Source of the DNA: Elgaria multicarinata webbii | Taxonomy: Eukaryota; Chordata; Lepidosauria; Squamata; Anguidae | Assembly: GCF_023053635.1 (NCBI RefSeq) | Contig: NC_086172.1 | Coordinates: 13,111,501-13,175,500, forward strand | Direction of reading: 5' to 3' | Length of the DNA: 64,000 nucleotides | In this document: positions 1 to 12,400 of the stretch, piece by piece | How the letters are laid out: each line of letters starts with the position of its first letter | Position numbering within the stretch: the stretch's first letter is position 1 | Position numbers and translations under genes: made by a program | The notes under the pieces: generated by a model | Told to the model about the DNA's origin: nothing | What the model saw: only the letters and a program-made list of their open reading frames with translations | The model's database searches: none

Positions 1-19
1 ATAAGGTTGAGAACTTTAG

Positions 20-312
20 TCTTTAGTCACCACAATTTGCCTCAGTTCCTCAGACTCCCTTCTTGAAAACATCAGTTCAGGCACAGGCATCTGTCCTGTA
101 TCCTCTGCAGTGAACACAGATTCAGAGAATTCATTCAGCTTCTCTGCAATCTCCCTGTCCTCCTTTAGTACCTCCTTAACTCCATTGTCGTCCAAAAGTC
201 CAACTGCTTCCCTAGCTGGTTTCCTGCTTCTGATATATTTAAATAATTCTTTATTGTTGGACTTGATATTATTAGCAATGTGCTTTTCAAAATGCTTTTT
301 TGCATCTTATTG
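20..312 (-). mobile_element. CR1-like LINE ORF2 fragment
   Basis: The reverse strand reads as the linker between endonuclease and reverse transcriptase of a CR1-like LINE, with a frame containing KSNNKELFKYIRSRKPAREA, LLDDNGVKEVLKEDREIAEK and LNEFSESVFTAED. It belongs to a different, older family than the well preserved CR1 at 34 kb. It is short and ends at the dinucleotide repeat on its left-reading side. Confidence 0.6.
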
Positions 313-328
313 TTTGCCATCTCCATGA

Positions 329-330
<2 letters not shown>

Positions 331-371
<41 letters not shown>
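331..371. repeat. (GT)n microsatellite
   Basis: About 20 uninterrupted GT units directly beside the LINE fragment. Apparent frames of repeated Cys-Val or Thr-His here are artefacts of the repeat. Confidence 0.97.
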
Positions 372-372
<1 letters not shown>

Positions 373-1086
373 ATTGTTCACACCTGAACAATGCATATTC
401 CATATCTAAAATGCACGTGTTTGTGAATGGGAATAAAACCTGTTCCCTTCCTAGCAATATTCCAGATGCTGATGGGGTTGTGGAAAAAACCTACAACCAC
501 AGTGAAAGTGAACATGACAGATGCTGAATTCAGATAACGTGGTGTGTGCCTCTAAAGTTTCACATGTTTTGTACAAAGCAAGTCAATGGATAACAACTCT
601 TCTTAAGACATGATGATAGAATTCTAATTCTAAATGTAATTTTAATCCCCCCAAAATGTGCTATAAGAAACATGCACATCTGCCCTCTGTTCATAAATGC
701 ATTCCACTTGGTGTTTATATTTTTAGCACAGCATTTGACTCACTGTGGAATTTTGGAATGTTTTGTAAACATGGCTTGAGGTAATAACTCCCTGTATGCG
801 CACACAGTTCTTATGGGAGTGAGGCCATAGGGCCGTAGCTTCCCCTCAGTGCTGACACTGCTTCTAGGTGACTGCATGGGTTGGGGAAGCCATGGTAGTT
901 CATCACTCCATTCTATGTTAATCAAGCTGGATCAGAGCAAACTGCCTGTGAAAGATTTTGGAATAAAATTTATTGCGTTACTGATGGTGAGTTAATGTTG
1001 CTTTTTTTTTTGCTTTTTTTTTTTTAGTTCTTCCTTCAATAGAATGGCTTCCAAAACCCAAACCTTGCAAATTAAGTGATTTAATG
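372..1086. other. Unassigned intergenic sequence
   Basis: AT-rich single-copy-looking DNA left of the MITE at 1.09 kb, with T runs around 1000-1025. No exon, RNA gene or recognisable repeat seen. Confidence 0.4.
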
Positions 1087-1312
1087 TGCAATCCTATGCA
1101 TGTTTAGACAGACAAAAGTCCTACCGTTCCCAGCATGTCAAGAAATACTTTTGTAAGCTGCCATGAGAGCCTTTTTTGGCTGAATGGCGGCATAAAAATC
1201 CTTAAATAAATAAAATAAAATAAATAAATAAACTTAGCCTGGCTGGCTGGGGCATGCTGGAACTGTAGGACTTTTGTCTGTCTAAATACGCATTGGATTG
1301 CATCCTTAATGA
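1086..1312. mobile_element. Foldback MITE (GCAATCCTATGCATG ends) split by a LINE tail
   Basis: Inverted ends: GCAATCCTATGCATG with a matching GACAAAAGTCCTAC block at 1088-1130, and the complement at about 1250-1310. Between them, 1138-1232 is a LINE 3' tail (GCCATGAGAGCC, GGCGGCATAAAAATCC and an AATA-rich end). Compact relatives lie at 14586-14706 and 26356-26455. Confidence 0.6.
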
Positions 1313-2456
1313 ATTTACAAGCACCTATATGAAATTCATTTAACAAAAAACCTTTCGGATTAACTTGTGTTAAGGGTTTTCCATGTTCACTCAAGCTTCA
1401 AAATGCCAGGAAATTACAGCTGTTAAAGGCCATGCACTAAATAGATGTGTTATTTAGGCAATATGCATATGGTATGGTATCCTATGTTGTGGTTAGTTCC
1501 AGCTTTAGCACTATATTGATGCTGGGTGGCTGTCAGTTGCAGAGTGATGGACCCCTATGAGCAACTACTGTCATTTGTTTTAGTATGCCCCAATCACTTG
1601 GCTCACTATTTCTTCTGGTGTCAAATTCACTACACCAATTCACAAACTTTAGAAGTTGTTCTCATCTGTGCACTAGCACCAAGAATATCTCCATTCCCCT
1701 CCATTGGATAAGCAAAGCATATCAAACTATTAGTTGAGGATTTAGGCTACTACATTAGTACTTAAATTCTGTTTCCAACATCTGGAAAGCCTCCCTTTCA
1801 CACTCTCCCATCTGTTGTAAGAACGCAATTCCACAGTTATAGTATGTGAATGCATGCTAGAACCACATGGGTTTTCCAACAGCATGAGTTTTCCTGTGAT
1901 CATAGCCCAGCTGGGCCATCTCCATGTACCAAATTTCACATACGTTCCACAGCAACACCGGATTGTACCACTGGCAAGTATTTCCCAGCCACACTGCTAT
2001 GAGGACAGCTTCTGGAAGAGCCCGGTGTTTTACATATCATATGGCTGTGTGTTGATTTTGTCATGGAAAGGGAATGATAGTAATGCTATCGAAACCAGGC
2101 AAATATGAGTCCATAAGGATATGCCCCACAAATTTATGAGCAGTTTCATTCCAGAGGGGATTTTCTACAGCTGTCAACAGCATTCACACTTTGTGTACAA
2201 GGGAGTATTTGAACCTGCCCTTTAAATACAACAGATTTCTTATAAAAATCCCATACATTACATTATTGCCTTTCTCAAGAAATAGGTTCCCTTGAAAAGT
2301 AAATTCACAGGATGCGATTAAGTTATTTGTCCTTTTAAACACTTGGCCAAATGGAATGCCTTGACAGCGTTGAAGTCCCCAGTGTGAAGCTTTGGGAGCA
2401 GCCCGATTAACTTCGGAGAAAAACTGATTCACTTTAGACTTTATCTGAAATATACA
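1312..2456. other. Unassigned intergenic sequence
   Basis: No exon-like reading with splice sites and no clear repeat recognised. Open frames here are short and lack homology I can name. Confidence 0.35.
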
Positions 2457-2804
2457 ACTAAGGACTCATCTACACCAAGCAGATATTCCACTATGAAAGT
2501 GGTATGAATGCGGTATATAAAATACAGGAGCCACACTGCTGCTTTATAGCAGTACTGAAGTGCACTGACAACTGTTGGGGCCCATAGACACATGTCATAT
2601 ACCACTTTCATAGTGCTATATCCTGCTTGGTGTAGCTGTGTCAATGGCCCCCAACAGTTGTCTTTGCACTTCAGTACCACTATAAAGCAGTAGTGTAGGC
2701 CCTGCAGTGCAGTTCAATACCGTTATAAAGCAGTAGTGTGGCTCTTGCCTTTTATATACTGCTTTCATAGTGGAACATCCTGCTTGGTGTAGATGAGCCC
2801 TAAG
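2457..2804. mobile_element. Compound foldback MITE
   Basis: The terminal inverted repeats carry CTCATCTACACCAAGCAG at the left and its complement (CTGCTTGGTGTAGATGAG) at 2782-2801. Inside, the blocks CCACTATGAAAGTGGTAT and CTTTATAGCAGTA recur in both orientations, and another CTGCTTGGTGTAG at about 2620-2634 marks a second internal end. The pattern suggests one copy inserted into, or fused with, another. No coding capacity. Confidence 0.65.
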
Positions 2805-3224
2805 AGTAATAGCCAAGGCCTATTGGAAATGATTTAGTTTCTTGAAATAAACCGTTTAGTTTAAATAAAGGTTTAGAACATCTATACACACTTTCAATAA
2901 ATGCATGAGGGCGGGGGGTACATATCCCCTCCACACCACTGTATGCACTGGCCATGTCCCCTAGCAGCCAAGCATTTGGTGTCAGTGTGACGGAGTAGTA
3001 GTAAACATTTACAGATGTAGACCAGCACCCTAATTGGCCAGCCTTTGTGTATTGAGCCCTCCAGATGTTCATTTGTATGCACATCAACCCCTTTCATATT
3101 GGCACTGAAAGTGCGTCCACCAGGTGCCATGGCAACTGGAAGATGTGAAGCTACAGGTGTGATCCTGGTATCTCTCTCACAGTCTGTAAATGTGTGGGGA
3201 GACGGTCTGTATATACCTTCTATG

Positions 3225-3534
3225 AGAAAACGTCGTATCATTGTCTGAAAAGGAGCCTTTAGTGTGGTGGCCCCTTCTCTTTGGAATTCCCTGCCCCGGA
3301 GGTCAGCTAGGCACCAACACCAGGATGTTTCTGGCGCCTCCTGAAAACCCTATTCCAGGAAGCCTTCCTCAGCTGACCAGCCACTGTTTTTATTGGTCCT
3401 TTTATTTTAAACTGAACAATTTTAATTTACTGTTTTTAATCTTTCCCTTTTAAAACGTTTATTCCTATGTGCACTGCTCTGGAATTTAGATATGGAGCGG
3501 TATATAAATATTGTAAATAAATAAATAAACAAAT
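3225..3534 (+). mobile_element. L2-type LINE 3' end
   Basis: Ends with the L2-style codons for LWNSLP-like sequence (TTTGGAATTCCCTGCC), then AT-rich 3' UTR, the GGAGCGGTATATAAATATTG stem and an AAAT tail. Severely 5'-truncated, about 300 bp, non-coding now. Confidence 0.7.
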
Positions 3535-4617
3535 TCTGTCTGAAATGCTGACCTTACTATAACCCTATTCATCGATTCCCCTCTCAGATTCATGTGTGTG
3601 CAAAAATGAGATCATGGTTTCACGAACACTTCAGTTTCTTATTTTATTGTCTTTCCAAAATAACTGTACAATGCAAACACCACTACTCATAGAAAAAATA
3701 GGTCATTTAATTATTTTATATAAAAAAGAAAATAAATTTATAATACAAATTATATTTTATCTGTACATTTTTGCTCACATACAGAATATATTCGATTCTT
3801 CTAATACAAATAGTTCTACCATACATACAGATTCACACAGAAATATGATAGGGTATTTCAGATATTGAATTAAGTTGCATGCATTTTGAAAAGATTGTAA
3901 CTTAAGCAGCCTAACACCCTCTGCTGATCCCTTATGACATTTCGGCCAGGCTTCCTTGTAATATCCCCTTTTCTGGGATTGCACATTGATATTTTATTCG
4001 AAATAAGCTAATTATAGCCATACCATACACAATGGCAAACTTCTGCGGTGCTTCTTTTGAAATGTATTCTAAAACAATTATGGTACACATTTTGGGATAG
4101 CACCTAATAAAATCAAGGGTCCAATCAATGAAAAACAAGAATCCAAACGCTACCAGTTAACACACTTATAATCATATCATCCACACTGCTAAACAAGGGC
4201 TTAGGCAGCAACCCTAATCACATTTATTGGAAGATGGCATTTACTTCAAAGCAAATGTTTTTATTTGGGTGTCAGATTCATAAACTGCACCACAATTTAT
4301 TAAATGGCTGCTTGCTTGATTGCAACAAGGTGTTTCTCCAAGTCTTTAATGCTTTTACCAGACTTCTCACTGCTTTAACACTCAAAGGTTCAAAACGCAG
4401 ATACAAAATTACAATTATCCTGCACAACATGTATAACCCATGAGAAATGTAACTTTGTTTCTTAATAAAGAGACGGTAGGTTTTCAAAAGGAATGAAAAT
4501 GAGGCTTCTCAAATCACATTCATTGGTGAAAAAAAAATCCCGGAAACTCAAGTCACATCCACTGAAATAATGGCATAACTTCAAAAGAATAAAAATAAAT
4601 TTAGATATTGGGCTGCT
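3535..4617. other. Unassigned intergenic sequence
   Basis: AT-rich DNA without recognised exons. A handful of short open frames on both strands have no splice context or recognisable domain. Confidence 0.35.
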
Positions 4618-4862
4618 TTGCATGACGCAACAGCCCATGGGTTAAACAAGTGGGGCAGAGCAGACGTGTTGCCTGGAGTTGGATTCGTCACTCTTGCTTT
4701 TACCTAGCAACCTACAATTGGCTCCTTCATAGGTTGCTTAGCGTGTTGCCTGAACCTGGAGCGCTGGGCTGTTTAGGAGCTAAACAACACAGCAGTTAAG
4801 TCAACAATAAACCATGGGCCGTTTAACCCACGGACTGCTGTGGCATGCAAACCAGGTGATAT
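4618..4862. mobile_element. Foldback MITE (TGCATGACGCAACAG ends)
   Basis: The left end carries TTTGCATGACGCAACAGCCC then ATGGGTTAAAC; the right end carries GTTTAACCCACGGACTGC then TGGCATGCAAACC, its imperfect complement. The interior is itself partly self-complementary (CCTAGCAACCTA against TAGGTTGCTTAG). A related copy lies at 51415-51776. Confidence 0.6.
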
Positions 4863-6153
4863 GGGACTAAACACATCCACAAACCAACATGACATGGAGA
4901 GTGTCTTTGCCTGCCCCTTCCAGCAAGCATGACATGCCTTAGATGTTCTTCCAAACTTCAAAAGAGAGTGGGGAGAGAAGTCTCTGTAACTGTGCTGTGG
5001 TCCCAAGATGTTCCAAGCACCATGGAAGTGCACTGCAACATGGGCAACCTTGAATGCCCTCCTAAATTCAGAGCTGGGCCACTATTACAGCAGTCATGCC
5101 ATATTTAGAGGCACAGGGAGCCTTGGAAGAGTGGATACAACTCTCTGGACCACACCTCATTCCCTTGCCTAACTTAAAAAGAGGCTGGAGCTTAACTGTG
5201 CTGACTTTGTTTCCAAGGTACTTGAGACACTCCAGAAGCAAGGATTCCCTTGCTCCAAGGTCGGGAGGAGAGCTGGGACTTGCCATTTTGCAATGTGCTT
5301 TGCAGCTGATCCTAGCACTTTGGAAGTGCAATGCAACACAGACAAGCTCCAGAGCGTCTAAAAAGCTGAAGAGGGGGATTTTCACTGACTCTGCTCTGCT
5401 GCACTGCAGAGGCACTTGGAGCACTGGTGAAGCCTGGCATGACATCAGGCAAGATCCCATTAGATGAAAGGCAGGGGGTGCTTGATGCCACAAACTTTTG
5501 TCATCTACCAATATTTTTGGGTCCCAGAGAATAAGTACAGCAGGGTCTCTTCAAAACTATATTGGGGACATCAGTGGCAAAAACCAGATCCATGCCTGCA
5601 TAAATGCATACAACTTCTCCCCTACCTGCATTTACTAATTTCCTCCTAATGATTTAATCTAAAAACATACATGACCAGGTATTTCGGAGAAAAGGTTCTT
5701 AAACCAATTCTTTCCAAGTAAATGGAGGCAATACAAATATAATTAACGTAATATTCAAGTAAAATGCTTTTCTTCTCTTCCATGCTGTATGACTTAAGGA
5801 AGTACAGGTTAAAAAATTTTTTTCTTGATCTACAAGAATTCCTTGCTGTATTTTCTTTAAAGTTCAAGGAAGTGTTCCAGGCCACTCCAACAAAAGTAGC
5901 AAAAGAGTTTCTATTTGCTCAAAATGCCACACGTATGCTGGAAATGAAGGGAACAAAGTTTGATTGTATTGATATTAAAGAATCCAGGAAAGTGACTCTG
6001 CCAATAACAATGAAAAACCTACCACCTTAGGTGAATGTTTTGCATTGGTCTTTTTTAAAGCTACAAACGTTGAATGAATAGCAAGTTTCACCCAAGCAAT
6101 ATCAGTCCCCCAAGAAGGCCATACACAATTGTAAATAAATTAACTTGAAATGA
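4863..6153. other. TRAF3IP1 3' flank, unassigned
   Basis: Region beyond the proposed poly(A) site. At 5068-5511 both strands carry open frames of 120-150 codons, but codon use and context do not support a gene. It may hold an old repeat or extended 3' UTR. Confidence 0.35.
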
Positions 6154-6424
6154 TATATACTATTACATGCAACCGTTTTATTTGCACATCATGTAACTTT
6201 GTTTGTTCCTCATTTCTGTTTAGTAGAAAAGAATATCAGTTCCAGCCCTTTATCTTTCCATTGTTCACCTTCTTGAGTTGATATTATGAACCATCTTCTG
6301 GATTTTTTCATCATTTTTTAAAATGTTAGCCCTTTTAGCACAAATTTTATCTTGCTCGTCTTTGATCAACTGGTCCAACTCTGCAAGTTCGGCTTTCAGT
6401 GGTTCTACAACACCATCTGTGATA
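6154..6424 (-). CDS. TRAF3IP1: TRAF3IP1 last exon, stop codon and poly(A) signal
   Basis: The last coding segment (6265-6424) encodes [20 protein letters not shown] through a final NINSRR and a TGA stop at 6265-6267. The 3' UTR appears very short: an AATAAA on the minus strand lies at 6177-6182, 83 nt past the stop, with cleavage expected near 6155-6165. A longer alternative 3' UTR reaching into 4.9-6.1 kb cannot be excluded from sequence alone. Confidence 0.8.
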
Positions 6425-9400
6425 CTGAGAGAGACACAAGCAACCTGTTACACTTAATAGCACTAATATGAATCTGACCTGGGTATACAATAACATTTGC
6501 CACAAAGAGAGAAGCATGGAGAAGGTTTTATAGAAGTATATACTAAAAAATTAGCCTGAGATATTTTTCTATGGGTTGAATCCAACTACCTGCTTGCCAG
6601 TGATGTTGGATGGAGATCTAGGGTAGGAAATGGGGGGGCGGGGGGAGGGAAAGTCACCATGAAAGATTAAGGTGAGAATCAGAGTGGGTCAACAAAGTGT
6701 TGGAATGAGGTCTGGCAGTTCCTATAGGCCCCTTCCAACTCTGCTATTCTATGATCTTAACTCTATGACTAGGTTTTCCATCTGTAAAACAGGAATAATA
6801 AGGATTTGTCTTACAAACCTAGTATGGGCACAAATGATAATGTTACCTATTTAAACCTTATCTTACAACGTGTCCAAAGTCAAGGGTACACAGTTTTTTG
6901 GTCCAAGGGCTGCATGTGATGTTGGCTTGAGGATCACACATGCATACATGTACCCACCCACGCAACAAACACCCACATGTAACACCCACCCACACCCCAA
7001 CAACCACATCCCACAGTGATCCTGTTTCAGATCACTCTTTCCTCACTGCTTGTAGCAGCAAGGAAAGAATTATCTGTAAGAGAACTGCTGGGGGAGGAAA
7101 TGAAGAGCCTTCCCTCTACCCCCTCCTCTAGTGATACAGATTATTCTTTCCAGTGTATTAGGATTGTTTGAGGAGCTTTGGCAGCGCAGGGGGGCAGAGC
7201 AATATTGGGAACTACAATTTAAGTCTTGGGTGGTCACATGCCGAACGTTCTGCATCCCCGTCCTAGGAAGATGCTAATCACTCATCTAATGGAAGGAAGG
7301 AGTCTTGTGGGAGGTACTTTCTCCCAGTCTCCAGTGAAGGCAGCAGAGAAGGCTATGAAGCTCCCTGGTCTAGATAAGCTACAGGGGGCATGGAGTGGAC
7401 AGAAGACAGAGAGCACTAGGACATTCCTTAACATTCGCCAACCCTGTGTCCTACTATTCTCTTTGGGGACATCTGATTGCTCAGCTGACACAACCTGTGG
7501 AGGTTAGGCTGGAGGAAAGTCAGTGGCTGCTCACTTTCCTTGAACCTCTAACACAATGGCATATTCTTGGCAATTGGAGGGAAATGTGCATGTATTTCCC
7601 TTGTACCACTGCAGATTTGGGGATTGCTCTGACACCTCCCTCAATATTTTCAGCATGGTATGGAGCCTTAATTACTGGATGAATCCTCTCCTACCCTGCA
7701 TTATTCCTCAGCTTTGCAACCCTGAAGTTGTCATGACGAATCTGATTTAAGAACATGATTCAAACTTCAAACAGATTATTTTAGATTATCCAAGTTTTAT
7801 ATGGCAATTTCTCAATAGCCTCACCCCTGTTCCTTCTGTAGGGCCTCTTCAAGTTGTTTATTTTCATTCTGCCACATCTGGAGCTCGTTCTTCATGGCAT
7901 CCACATCTTCCTGAATATAGTCCATGATTTTTCCAAGAGGCAGAGCACTCCGACAAAGGGCCTGAATGGATCCACGAAACTTCTCTATTTCTTTTGCTAC
8001 TAGGTCCTTCTCCTTTCTCTTTGCTGCTTCTGACAAAAGTGGCTTCTCCTAATTGTTTAAGAACACACAGACACTGAGAGACAGAATTGAAGGGACAGAA
8101 TCCACTAGTAAAGGAGTGAGCTAAACATGGGGGACAGGTTTGAAAACTAAAAACTAAACAAGAGAACAGCAGCAAGGTACTCTTCCATCATGCTTAGGTA
8201 CAGCTACAGCTGAGAAGCTTCCCTCTCTTTGGCTACCAATTGCCATCATTGAGGCTACCAGGGGGAGAGGAAGCAGCAGCCAATCACACTTCCGCTGTAC
8301 CTAGATACAGCTCCAGCTTCAGCCAAGAGGCCTCCTCCCTCCAGCTACCAGCTGCCCATTGCAGAGGCAGGCAGAGGAAGAGGAGGAGGAAGCTGGCTGT
8401 CCACTGTGCTCAGATCCAGTACCATGAATGGTCGAATTACTGCCTATCGTGGATGTGATGGACTTTAGGGAATGGAAAGACAACACAATCTAATCCAGGG
8501 ATTAGCTGACTTCAGGCTTGTTTTCATAGAATCATAGAATTGCAGAGTTGGAAGGGGCCCACAAGGCCATCGAGTCCAACCCCCTGCTCAATGCAGGAAT
8601 CCACCCTAAAGCATCCCTGACAAATGGTTGTCCAGCTGCCTCTTGAAGGCCTCTAGTGTGGGAGAGCCCACAACCTCCCTAAGTAACTGATTCCATTGTT
8701 GTACTGCTCTAACAGTCAGGAAGTTTTTCCTGATGTCCAGCTGGAATCTGGCTTCCTTTAACTTCAGCCTGTTATTCCGTGTCCTGCACTCTGGGAGGAT
8801 CGAGAAGAGATCCTGGCCCTCCTCTGTGTGACAACCTTTCAAGTATTTGAAGGGTGCTATCATGTCTCCCCTCTTCTAGAACACCAAGATCCAGCAACAG
8901 GAGCCTGATGCAAAAGACATATACTTAGAATTAAAGAATTCTGAGCCCAGGTATTTGTTCTGAGTACTAGAACTGATTGGAACTCATACCTGAAAGGGAG
9001 TACTGTACAAATTCAAAACCTTTCCATCATTAGAACAGAGTTTCACAGACTGAGGTAACCGACCAGCCAAAGAGGGAGGAGGTGGAACCAGGGTGGGTGG
9101 TGGGGAAATGTCAGGTCTGGGAAAAACTCTGCTGGGCAGGCAGGGCAAAATGGATTCACAGGTGATTGAATTTAGGTTAGGAAAAAAAAGGTGAGTAAGG
9201 GGAGATATGATAGAGGTATACAACATTATGTATGGTGTGGGGAAAGAGGACAGGGAGATGTTATTCTCCCTGTCATATAATATTAGAATTATATGCCGAA
9301 TGGTGGCAGATTCAGTTCAGATAAAAGGAAGTCTTTACAAACTGCATAGTTAAACTTTGGAATTCCCTACCACAATAACGGCCACCCAATTTAGACCTGC

Positions 9401-12400
9401 CTCCTTCCAGAAATAAGGGTTTCCGCTCGTGTCAGGCTGTCCCTTAATTGCTGCCGCGCAAGTGGCGGAAGGCCACTTGCCTAACCCAACTGGTGTGGCA
9501 GAAGACAATCGTCAGGGGCATAGGCGCCCCTTTGAATAAAACTTAATTAAAACAATTATTAAGTTTTAGTTTTGTAAAAATGGTCTTTCTAGAAGCCTCC
9601 TTACCATGAACCAATGCATTATTAAAAGGAGTTCATGCAAGGTGCATAAGTGTGGCCCTTGCTGGGACTCCAAATTCTTTTAAATGTTTCTTATGGCTTG
9701 ATTTATCATTCTTTCTATGTACATCAATGGCTTGTTTGTTCAGCTGGGTTTGAAGGCAACAAGGACTGTTGCCAAAGACATTTCAGCAATCACTGGCCTA
9801 CAAATGAAATCATATCTTAATTGTAGAAAAGTATTTCTATATGAAGATTTCCTCCCAATGTTTGGTTGTATAATACACAGTGCGGAAGGAAGATGTTGAC
9901 AATGTAAAATACTGTGATTTTATAAAGCTGCGTGAATTAATTAGGAATTATACTGAAACAAATGAATACATCTGAATGTATGGCCTCAAACTTTTTCAAA
10001 ATAGAACAGACTGGTGATTCAGTGCTAAAACATACTAGATTATATATTGTAAGTAAACATTAATGATCTGTTTTAAGATTCAGCTACTAAAGTACTTTTA
10101 CAAAACAGGCAAAGGCAGGCAAAATTTGTTTTCCAGATGTGGAAAATGAAGAGCAAGGCATATACCTATGTGAGGTGAGGGAAAGAAGGAATGGAAGAGC
10201 TGGACCATCTTTCCCCCACCTGGTGCCCTTGGGATGTGCTGGAATACAACTCCCATAACTTTGCATGGTTCTGGCTGGAGATTATGGTCTAGACCAACTA
10301 TTACACCTTTCTGATTTCAGTATGACTTCAGAATCTGTAGGCTGTACCCTCTGTGATAGCAAACACATTTTTAACATCTTTCATAAACGTACTTGAATAA
10401 CGTCAGAGAACCACTCCAAAACGACTCTAAAAGTCAGTAGACAGTCCGTTCAGAAAACAACATGGTTAATGAGATTCATATTATCAATTTTTCGAGGATG
10501 AGAGTCTTCAAAGTGACTTCAGTTGGGCATGCAACAAGCATTAATAATTTTTAATAGAATCAAATTTTAAAACCCAGGATTTGGAATCTAATCACAAATA
10601 AAAATAGAATACATATGCTTTCCAGATGAGAGAGTGAAGGTTTCATATTTTCTTAAATATGCAACTGGGAAGCAACAGAATTGGATTCCAAAAGCATCTT
10701 GCATGAACTTAAAGGCAATTCTCAGATTTCCGCAGAGCCCACCCCGCAGCTGCACTCGTGCCATAGAGCTACGTTGCGTCCCGTTCCATGGATCTCCCAA
10801 CTATCTGGGGGGCACCAGGGGCTGCAGCGGCAAGAAGGCAGGAGCAGATTTCCTCCTCACAGTTCTTTATTTTTAGGCCATAATGATTGCACGTCACCAT
10901 AATATTTCAGTTATTTTCAGCTCATCACAGTGAAAAATAGGTTGAAATTAGTTGGAGTAACCTCAGATGGGAAACCACTGCTGGATAACAATAAACTTCT
11001 ATTCAAATATCTAGTGAACACAGAACATCCAACTAATGACAATTGTACACATCATGCAACAGCTCCTAAATGAAATTATCTTGCCTTCTGAAAACAGACT
11101 ACATGCTTTGACTTTGAATCTTTATGAAAGGTAAATAGATTCAGCCTATTTTATTATTATTTATTTATTTATTTATTTATATAGCACCATCAATGTACAT
11201 GGTGCTGTACAGAGTAAAACAGTAAATAGCAAGATTTTAACTACCATGCAGCCGTCTTAAGGCAGATATTTAAAAAAACTTGTTGGATGATTGCCCTAGC
11301 CATTTATTCAGGATACCAAGGCATATGTATGAATCATAACAACTTCATTTAATAAAAAAAAATAACAATAACAATAATAATATATTTATTACTCGCCTCA
11401 CCCGCTGGATCCTTTTCTATCAAGGAAAAAAATACTTTTCAATCCTTCAGTGCTAGAGGGTCTATAAACTGCCATTTGGAGCAAAATCCAACACAACGTA
11501 GCCACTGGATATGCCAGCAACAAAACAGCATTGTTTTATTGTGTTTTGTGGTATTACATTTTGCATGCTGCCTTATGAGGATTCCCCCCACCCGCTCCGC
11601 AAATGACAGGTTAGAAATCTTCTAAATAAAAAGGAACATAAATAAATAAAAGCAGACAAACACTACTCCAAAATTCTGGAACAATGGATCTACATGATCC
11701 AAGTGACAAGTGCATTGTTGGTGCTATATAAATAAATAATAATAAGTGGAAAACAAGTGTCTGGAACTACTAAAGGGAGTGGAGGCAAAAAGAGAAAGAT
11801 GAGCAGAGCAAAGGATGATCAGAAGCTTGGAGAAAGGATTTAACAGGATCAAAGGGGGTAAAGCAAGTGGTTGGAAGGCAAATTCTGGAAGCGTCATTCG
11901 GTGCTGAATGCTGTAACACCCCTCCTACACACCTTGAATACACACACACAACCAATACTATGGTGGTTGCATTGGCTGCCAATTAGTTTCCAGGAGAGGG
12001 AAGAACTACAGGTGGGAAGAACAAGACTTTCCTTAGAAGTAGCCCTGAAGTGCAGAATTTATTATAGTGCCTTATATTTTTATCCCACCCTTTTTTCAGG
12101 GACTTCAGGGAGGTATTCATGGCTCTTCTCCCTCCTCCGTTTTATCCCACAAAAATGTTATTAGGTGGGTTCGGCTGAGAGAGACTGACGAGTCAAAAAT
12201 CACTAGTAAACTTCACGGTAAAGAGAAATTTTAACTCGGGTCTCCCCAGTTTAAGTCCAACACATTCTTCACTACAGCACACGATTGTGCGCAACAATAA
12301 AATATTTATTTATGTATTTAAATGCACAATAAATAAAGTAATAAGGACTTCATTGGACAGAGGGAGTAGACTGTGGACCAGAGATATGATGCAGTCCACA

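Noticed and set aside
5068-5511. Pair of opposing 123- and 147-codon frames as a possible gene
   Set aside because: No splice context, no recognisable domain, and both strands open over the same stretch, which is typical of chance in moderately GC-rich sequence.
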